Shown in pieces: positions 57,297 through 64,000 of a stretch of 64,000 nucleotides of DNA; the first letter of the stretch is position 1, and every line of letters begins with the position of its first letter. This stretch comes from Thalassia testudinum (taxonomy: Eukaryota > Streptophyta > Magnoliopsida > Alismatales > Hydrocharitaceae). The translations under genes were made by a program, and so were the position numbers. The notes beneath the pieces are model-generated. The model was not told the DNA's origin. It saw nothing but the letters and a program-made list of their open reading frames with translations, and did no database searches. The DNA lies in NCBI GenBank assembly GCA_037157565.1, contig JAZHRO010000063.1:13498001-13562000 (forward strand). The letters are read 5' to 3'.

Positions 57297-57335
57297 CATG
57301 CTTAGCTAATGTAATGTCCTCATTATTAAAAATGA
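57297..57335 (-). promoter_or_regulatory. Motif B in G6
   Basis: CCGCCCCATGC (plus), then stem TAATG/CATTA around TCCT; both arms differ from the CAATG/CATTG of G1 and G3 in matched positions. Confidence 0.6.
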
Positions 57336-57493
57336 AAGCATGCAAGAGAGTAAACATCGAAAAATTGCACCTGGTTTCTGTGAGATTCTAGTCAGCTTGC
57401 GATAGTCTTTACACTTGTTGAGTTTAGTTCCTTCAGCTAGGTAATGTCCTCAATCAAAAATAACTAAACATTGAGGCTACAATAACACAATTT

Positions 57494-58222
57494 TCAGGCC
57501 CCCAAGTATGGGTCCCGGAGAGTGAAAATGGGCTTACCAAAGTGATGATCAATGAAAGTGGCAAGTTGGTGGTGTAGGGAGAGCCCAAATGGTCTCCAAT
57601 AGGAGTTTTGTAGATTTAGTATAGAGGAGATGTGGGTGGGTATAGAATTTGAGCAATGGTTGGGTAAAAAAGGATGATGAGGGTTTTGTGATGTGCTGGG
57701 GGTTTTCGGGTACTCTAGAGTACCTAATGTTTGAAGAGTTCCTCCCAAAAGTTTAATTTCATCCTCACAATCTGGATTCCTAATCCAACCATCCTGATCC
57801 TCATGATTTCCACCCATTATTCGAACCTCAAACTTGAAGAGTTCAGGATGAGGATATTGTTGGGTTTTAACTTGATCATGTGAATCATCCAACATATTTT
57901 CGATTTCATTCATATCTTCCTCATCCTGGATTGTTGGTTGCATGCCTGTATTTTCCTTAATTATCCTTGCAACCTTGTGATTTTCTTCCTGAGTTTGGGT
58001 TGAGCTGGCTATAAAGATGGTACATATGGCCATTACCTCCTCTATTCTGCCAAGCTCCTCCATCAATCCACACTTAAATTTATCCTTCTTTCAGGCCTTA
58101 AAAATATTAAATCAATTTGTCTTATCCCCTAAGGCCATTTCTATATTTCCTGATTCACAATCAATCCTCACCTTGGCAGTAGCCAGGAAAGGTCTTCCCA
58201 AAATAATCAGGGTGTGGTTGAG
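57494..58222 (-). pseudogene. G6 post-protease ORF in place of reverse transcriptase-integrase
   Basis: The first part (about 58130-58222) is still protease C-terminal text (IILGRPFLATAKV). A 190-codon frame (57494-58066, start MMEELGRIEEVMAI) follows: acidic in its first half (EEDMNEIENMLDDSHDQ), then a P/H/S-rich part (PSTSQNPHHPFLPNHCSNS) and LSLHHQLATFIDHHFGKPIF at the end. I recognise no domain. A stop separates the two parts. It replaces the whole reverse transcriptase-integrase segment of G1 and runs up to motif B. Confidence 0.5.
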
Positions 58223-59227
58223 CTATTTTGGGGCTTCCATGTCCAGGACCATGAAATCAGCAAGGTAATGCAAATCATTAACCTTGACTAAAACATCCTC
58301 CAAAATACCCCTTGGTTTTGTAATGGATCTATTGGCTAACTGCAAGGTTATGTCAGTGTGTTTAAGGTAGCCTAGACCCAACTCCAAATGCAGTGAGGTG
58401 GGGATCATATTAATAGAAGCACCCAAGTCAAGGAGGGCTCGGTCAGAAGTATTGTTTCCTATTGTGTAGGAAATCAGCGAGGCTCCCAGGTCCTGCTTCT
58501 TAGGAGGTAGCTTGATTAGGATCAGTGTGCTTGTATTATCAGACAAGACTACTCTCCTATTATTTTCAGATTTTGCTCTACGCCTTTCTTTATAAGCATT
58601 TAGTAAACCTATGGAGTAGGTAGGGATTGATCCAATAGCCACGAGGAGTAAAATGCTTGTCAATTTGAAAGCCAAAGGTAAGGACATCCTTTCCTCCAAT
58701 TTCTCCTCTGACTTTTTTTGTTTGCCCATATAACAACAACATACTCTTGAATCATACTCTGATGTTTTATTGATCACATTCTTAGTTGGGAGTCTATAAT
58801 TCTTACTACGAGGCATAATGGTGTTGACTTGGGGTTGGGTAGGTCCCTTGTGTCTACTACCACTCCTCAAGGTGATGGTGTTTGTCGTGACAAAATGCTA
58901 TTGGCTAGTGCCTTGGGGAGGGTTGGGCAAAACAGGGGGCTCCCGGTTGATTGTGGTAGGAACTTGGTTTGCTCCGGGAGGGGCTGGGGTAGCCTGATAG
59001 ATAGCATGAGCTTGAGCATGAGACTCCCCATCATTACCAAACTCTTGAGGCTTAGCACCTCGATTCTATACATTCCTTGGGTTTGGTATAGATTGTGATC
59101 GTAGAGATCCGGGTTGTCGATTACTTGTACTAAGATCGGATTGCAAGATGTCCAGCGAAGTTTTCATCTGTTGCATGAGCTGGAGCATTGACCCATGCAT
59201 TTCTACCATTTTCAGGTTCAACTCAGC
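58223..59227 (-). pseudogene. G6 gag C-terminus and aspartic protease
   Basis: LRSGSRHKGP at about 58860 is the gag-protease junction seen in G1 as VTLRSG. The protease shows ALLDLGASINMIPTSLHLEL (active site with D-L-G, about 58390-58450), DITLQLANRSI, GILEDVLVKVNDLHY and FMVLDMEAPK, as in G1. The 215-codon frame stops at 58223. Upstream parts to 59227 are broken by stops. An odd leucine-rich middle (FKLTSILLLVAIGSIPTYSI) sits where G1 has the YAKFLKD block. Confidence 0.8.
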
Positions 59228-60525
59228 CTACTCAGCGGGTTGTTGAGCATTCCACATGGGCTGATTAACCTGATTCAGGGGCAACAGAGTATATACATGA
59301 CCTTGACGCATTGGTTTTTGCGATACATAGTTCTTGGGTCGATATTGGGTCTGCTGCCCCTGATCTTTCCAAGAGAAGTTAGGATGATTTTTCTGACTAG
59401 AATTGTAGGAATTCGAATAAGGGTTGGACCTAACATTCTCTTGCACAGCATGAACATCCTCATAAGATGAGGGTGAAGAAGGATCAGAATGATTGGGATC
59501 AAAGGCCCCAATTTGGAACCCATAAGGTTTTGAGAAGAGTGGGTTCAAAGGTCGAGCCGACTCTAGTTGGTTCACAAACTTCCATTCCATAGGAGCTTGC
59601 GAAGAATGGAATCCTGATCCATGGGATTGAGTGGATCTAAAAAAATTAGAGTTTCCAGACATCCACTCTTCCATTCGTTTAGCAACCAAATCCATCTTAT
59701 CTAATTTATTGCAGATCAACTCCATATCAAATGTATGAGAATCTTGAACCTCATTGGCATTTGATCTAGTTTGTTTGGATTGGTTGAAGGTTTCCAAGAA
59801 GGCATGGTTTATAGAGTTTTCGCTCATTTCCTCAAACAAATCATATGTGCTATTTGTGTTTTTGTTGAGGAAATTGCCTCCACAAGAAGCGTCCACATGA
59901 CGACGGAGTTGATCATTCAACCCATGATAGAAATTTGCAAAAGTTGCCATTTAGGCACCTCATGGTGTGGACACTTCCGCAACAGATCCTGGAATCGCTC
60001 CCAGGCCCCAGGAAATGATTCCCTCGGCCGCTAGGCAAAAGTGGTAATTGCTCGTTGCAACGCATTAGTTTGCCTAATTGGGAAGAATTTCTTTAGGAAG
60101 GTCAATTTCAAAGCTATCCAGGTAGCAATCGGTCTTCCAATGGTACGATACCAATGTGCAACCTTATCCCTAAGTGAATGGGGGAAATGCCTCATAAGCA
60201 TCTATTCCTCATCCACATTCCACGATTTAGTGGTCTAAATCAGAGTGATCAAGTCCTCCAAATGTTGGAATGGATCCTCTGAACCAAGCCTGTGGAAGTG
60301 TTTAATTAGACTCAAGACCTGCAGCTTGATCTCAACATCACCGGCAGGGATCACAACGTTGGGACGATCCTCATAATGCAAAGGAACATAAAAATCCTTC
60401 AAGGGCCAAGTGCCCTGACCATTCATTCGTTGGAACCATTACTGCATCTGCTACAATTCTTCCAACTACCTCTGAATCAACTCTTGCTGGTTCGGAGGTG
60501 GGGGAGGTGGTTGTTGATCAGCCAT
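59228..60525 (-). pseudogene. G6 gag
   Basis: It starts at the ATG at 60525 (MADQQPPPPPPNQQEL, close to the start of G1 gag). Then come IKHFHRLGSEDPFQHLEDL, HFPHSLRDKVAHWYR, FLKKFFPIRQTNALQRAITT and, in the long open piece 59228-59950, ATFANFYHGLNDQLRRHVDA and SCGGNFLNKNTNSTYDLFEE. MSENSINHAFLETFNQSKQT and an N/S/Q-rich tail follow. Stops at 60446, 60235, about 60030 and 59951 break it. No zinc knuckle is seen. It is homologous to G1 gag over its whole length. Confidence 0.85.
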
Positions 60526-61429
60526 GGGATCTACTTGGCTATAACTCAACCTCCACCTCTGGGAATGGTCTATAGGTCCTTCCAATCGAGGGTTTAATGA
60601 CCTCCTTCCAAGCATACACTGGAAGAAAGTTGGAAGGACGAGAAAAAGGAGCCCTGCAGCACAAAAAATACAAGCCTGTACCCAGGTTGGGTAGCCTAAA
60701 GGTCTACAGACTCTCAGAATCCATCCTAAGATTATGGATGATTTACTCTACTTATATCGAGGCAATACGACCAATTAGGAGGGACTGGGGAGAAGGCTCT
60801 TCCTTTGGCTTGCGCCTCTGGTTCCTAGTGTACCCCCCAGCTGTGGTCGTTTGACGCTACTCGCCTAGCTAGGCATTCGATTGACTAGTATAAGCAGGTT
60901 AATCATGAGTAATCTCAATCTAGATCCCGATGAGCGAATCAGCCCTTAGGGCCAATGTCTAATCAATTTTAATTAGTCTTGGGATATTGAGTGCTTCTGG
61001 AATGTGATGGGCCCTTAATAGGTTGTGCCCTTAATGATTTGTTTGAGAATGTGTGAATGTGCACAACCAAGAAGTTTTCAAGCAAGATTATTAATGATCA
61101 AGTGAGTTTTAGGGTTCGAATCTTGCTTAGTAGCTTTTAGGATTCAAATATTAGGTGTATTCAACAAAGTTTTATGAGGCAAACCAAGGCTTGAAAGCAC
61201 ATGTTCAAATATTTTCCTTTATAAATCAAGAAAATATGGAGTGCCTGGCTTGACCTAAATATTGAATCCTATGGGGCAGCTACAAAATGAATCTCTTTTA
61301 AATTAGGTGGTGCGGCTCAAACAATTCAATCAATTGGCCCAAATGCACCAATGATTAAGGCATATAGAAAGGTGATTAACCTAATATGATTTATACTCCT
61401 TTATGTGTTGAATTAGTGTACTTGTTCCA
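60526..61429 (-). other. G6 5' leader, cut by G7
   Basis: Non-coding, related to the G1 leader (CTTTGGCTTGCGCC near 60803; GGTGGTGCGGCTC at 61310). It ends at TTCCA (61425-61429), the putative target site of G7, before any primer-binding site. Confidence 0.65.
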
Positions 61430-63107
61430 TGGTAAGTCGACTTTTCGCTTTAGCGTTATAGTATTTAAGTGGTGGAAAAATCGACTAATCAAAAATAATG
61501 AAAATAACCACTCACAGAAGAGCGGGTCGTGTCCACAGGGAGGCAATGATGCAATCAATACTTAATTATTTAATGTTATTTCGGATAGTGCGAAATTCCT
61601 TTTCAAATTGGACTTAAAATGTGAAGGAAAGTAGATTTGTAATAACCTAAAAGGTTAAGGGTGTAAGTGCAGTTTTCCCTCACAAAAATCCTCAATAAAT
61701 TTAGGATGAATTAATGCAATTTTCATGTGATGTGTACTATAGACAATTAGTACTTAAATCAAGTCCAAAATCAATGTTTAAACTACCCAATATTAATACC
61801 ATGTAATTAAAAAGAACTATGAGTGCGTGAATGCAATTCTGCCAAAATATAATATTAATAAAAAAAATGAAATTTCCTGCAATGGCATTGAATGTAATTT
61901 CTAATTCAAACAAAAACAGAGCTTTTCCTCTCTCTCTTCCTCGCGCGAGAGAGAGAGCACCGGTGGGGTAGTTGCAAGGCTCAGGAGACGGCGAGGATGG
62001 GGGCTTTCCGACGGTGGCAGCGGCGGCGGCGGAGGTGGCCGGAGGCGGTGGTCGGAGGTGGCCGGAGATGAACGTCGGTCTGCTGGAGGGCGGCTGCTGC
62101 TTCAGCTGATCGAGCGGGCGCGCGCGCGCTGGTGCACGGAGACGCAGCGCCTGCTGTGGCGCTTGGAGGCACTGCAGGGCGAAGACGTAGCACCTGCTGT
62201 GGCGCTTGGAGACGCTGCAGGGCGAAGACGCAGCGCCTCCTGTGGCGCTTGGAGGCACTGCAGGGCGAAGACACAGCGCCTGCTGTGGCACTTGGAGGTA
62301 GGAAAGTGCACATACTAGTGTGCGGACTGCAGGGATGCCAAGAGGGTGCTGGGGCGCGCGGTTGCCTTTAGCGCGAGCGGGCGGAGGCGCTGCAGGGATG
62401 CGCGGTTGTGTGTTAGGGCGCGGCTGCAGGCTTGGTGGGGCGTCAACAGGCGCGCTTGTAGGGGCATTTGCAGGCAGTGCGGTGCGGCTGCAAGCAGTGG
62501 AGAAGGCGTGCAGCACCTTTAGGCGCAGCTGGAAGGGTGTTGTGAAGAACTTGGTGATGGTGGGTGCGGGTAGCAGTGGCGTTGGAGAGTTGGAGCGGCT
62601 GAAATAAGGAGAGGTGAGGGCGCGAGCGGTGCTTGCACCTGCAGGAGGGGTTTCGTGTGCTTGGTGCTGAAGATGGGCTCCTGGTGGTGAAGGAGCGGGC
62701 ATGGGCACAGTGCATGCGGTGAAGTTTTTCCCCGCAAGGGGGAAGATTGCCCTTGTGCATGCCACCTCTTCACTTTTAAATCCTCTCTCTCCCTCAGTGC
62801 GCCAATCCAGGGATTTGCAAATCCCTTTCTGTTTTTGGCCGACCACCGTTGGAGAAGATAGCCCCAATGTCCGGCGGGGGAGGGGGAAAAGAATCGGCTG
62901 TTTGGGGAAATTATCCCCCCACACTTGTTCTTTCTGGTTTTATTACCTACACACAAAAATAACAAAATAATTAAGTTATAGAATGTTATAAACTCAAATT
63001 ATAAGGCATACAAATATTCTATAACTTAATTGCCATTATTAATACACTTAAACTATACGATTAAATATACTTAGGCTTAATATTAGACCATTTTAATGGA
63101 CTCATCA
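61430..63107 (-). repeat. G7 3' LTR
   Basis: It starts TGGTAAGTCGACTTTTCGC, similar to G2's TGATGAGTCGATTCTTCGC, and ends GGACTCATCA. The stretch AGAAGAGCGGGTCGTGTCCA at 61516-61535 is identical to the G2 right LTR. The middle is GC-rich with a 43-bp tandem repeat. A 395-codon minus-strand frame (61737-62924, A/P/S/R-rich) crosses LTR regulatory sequence and is not supported as a gene. Confidence 0.85.
62139..62310. repeat. 43-bp tandem repeat in G7 LTR
   Basis: About 3.5 copies of a GC-rich unit containing GCCTGCTGTGGCGCTTGGAG and GCACTGCAGGGCGAAGAC. It has the same period as the G2 LTR repeat but a different sequence. Confidence 0.8.
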
Positions 63108-63146
63108 AATACCCCCATGCCTAAGTTTTGCTAGTCCCTAGCAAAA
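63108..63146 (-). promoter_or_regulatory. G7 polypurine tract with stem-loop A
   Basis: TTAGGCATGGGGGTATT (sense) abuts the LTR; perfect stem TTTTGCTA/TAGCAAAA around GTCCC at 63126-63146. Confidence 0.7.
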
Positions 63147-64000
63147 ATGAATAATAGAAGTAATCAGAAGACTCCTGATCTTATTTCAAAACTTTAGAAA
63201 TCCAGACAAATGTGAAGTGCTGAAACCTAGGTAACGGATCCAAGTGAAAGAGCCAATTTGCATTGGGAGTTCATACATCACCCTTGGCAAAAATTTCTGT
63301 CGAGATAGGCAACCACTTCCCTCAGGGATAAAGCAGACGATAATCTGAAATTTGACCCCGGCACTTGGCTTAGGTAGGAGATAATAAGTTGAATGTATTT
63401 GTATTTGGTGGAACACACTCTACTGGTGCTACATATAGTCTAGTACTACAGACTCTAGCTCTCTAGACTATTAGACAAGTCAACTCTGAAAGAGGCTACA
63501 TAACTGTGCTCTCCTGATGTTCCTGGGCACTCTTTTTTCTTTTTTTTCTTTCTGAGATCATGAATCTCGCCAGAATTAGAAATTATACTCACTATTTGGT
63601 GGCCTCACATGGCATCTACACTTCAATTAAAGTCCTAATAACTCTATAACTAAGTTGGAGTCCTCAACCAGTATTCAGGCGATCAGAAATACTAGAAGGT
63701 AGGTATGGGTCATATTTGGTGGAACGCAATAGGTGTTCTGTTGCCTCAGAAACATTAGAAACTTCGACCCCTTTTTTTTTGTAATATAACTATTTTTTTC
63801 TTTTTCTTCTTTCTATTTCTTCTTTTTCTTCTTCTTTTCTCTCTCTCTCTCTTTTTTAATTTTATTTCTTCTTATTTTTGTTTCTTTTTCAATCAACACA
63901 ACACGTTACAGACTTTTATTTATGAGGCATTATTAGGGATGATGACGGTCAAGAGGAAGTTGTGTGGCTTATTTGGTGGAAGTGCCTATTCTCAGCACCG
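63147..64000 (-). other. G7 3' UTR, partial
   Basis: Non-coding. ATTTGGTGGAAC occurs three times (63398, 63714, 63972), the last with a one-letter change. A long pyrimidine tract (63770-63895, plus strand) is the counterpart of the tracts in the other elements. Motif B would be expected a few hundred bases past the window end. Confidence 0.6.

Larger units (their letters stand above)
54427..61429 (-). mobile_element. LTR retrotransposon G6 with gag and protease only
   Basis: Minus-strand order: leader (60526-61429), gag (59228-60525), protease (58223-59227), a short unknown C-terminal ORF (57494-58222), motif B, 3' UTR, polypurine tract, LTR (54427-56078). Reverse transcriptase, RNase H and integrase, about 2.8 kb in G1, are absent. 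The 5' LTR is not found: G7's LTR starts at 61430 within the leader, so it may lie beyond G7. The 3' UTR is the G1/G5 type. Confidence 0.75.
61430..64000 (-). mobile_element. LTR element G7 (G2 relative), runs off the window
   Basis: An LTR at 61430-63107 is followed by a polypurine tract, stem-loop and 3' UTR-type DNA to the window edge. LTR ends and U5-type block match G2. The interior coding part would lie beyond 64000. The left flank TTCCA would be the target duplication. Confidence 0.75.

Noticed and set aside
61737..62924. 395-codon minus-strand ORF
   Set aside because: It lies wholly in the G7 LTR and crosses the 43-bp repeat. It is A/P/S/R-rich with overlapping open frames in other phases, as GC-rich repeats give by chance.

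Overview
The window is repeat-dominated plant (angiosperm-type) nuclear DNA. The evidence is eukaryotic throughout: a CACTA (En/Spm) DNA transposon carrying the plant transposase-associated, TNP2, DUF4218 and DUF4216 domains; several Ty3/gypsy elements of the Athila/Tat type with a tRNA-Asp primer-binding site; a Copia-type LTR; and a decayed 5S rDNA array. I see no intact host gene. The only host-like coding trace is a short receptor-kinase exon fragment near 2.8 kb. Nearly every ORF is broken by stops, many of the C-to-T kind expected from old methylated repeats. The species cannot be told from the sequence. Element names (CACTA-1, SL1, G1-G7, C1) are my own labels. LAYOUT. 1-3.3 kb: unassigned DNA with a kinase exon relic. 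3.3-34.3 kb: one CACTA transposon on the minus strand, blown up by nested insertions. Its second ORF (3.3-6.0 kb), DUF4216 (6.4-7.1) and DUF4218 (7.1-7.76) are separated from TNP2 (21.05-22.4) and the transposase-associated domain (22.4-23.0) by a solo LTR, SL1 (7765-21052, 5-bp duplication ATCTG). SL1 is itself split by a complete Athila/Tat-type element, G1 (8930-19965, duplication GTGCC/GCGCC). The upstream CACTA DNA is split again by a second LTR element, G2 (25631-33760, duplication GTAGG), which encodes one unknown acidic protein instead of gag-pol. The CACTA 5' end, with subterminal GGTGACGGTTCC-type repeats, ends near 34334. 34.3-43.7 kb: G3, another acidic-ORF element whose left LTR is truncated at the CACTA end. 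43.7-48.2 kb: G4, the 3' part of a G3 relative in the opposite orientation, with a Copia-like LTR (C1) inside its LTR. 48.2-50.3 kb: seven degenerate 5S rRNA copies in two alternating types. 50.4-61.4 kb: two internal regions joined by a shared LTR family, G5 (acidic ORF) and G6 (gag plus protease, no reverse transcriptase or integrase). 61.4-64.0 kb: LTR and 3' region of G7, a G2 relative running off the window. HOW THE PARTS RELATE. G1 is the only element with reverse transcriptase, RNase H and integrase. G2-G6 look like non-autonomous relatives that keep the cis signals (LTR ends, tRNA-Asp-type primer site in G2 and G3, polypurine tract) but have other or no proteins, so they presumably depended on G1-like enzymes. 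The most striking shared structure is a covarying stem-loop 17-20 bp inside the 3' LTR boundary, next to the polypurine tract, in all seven element ends. A second small covarying hairpin lies about 1.2 kb further in. I found no bacterial-type systems, CRISPR or functional RNA genes.
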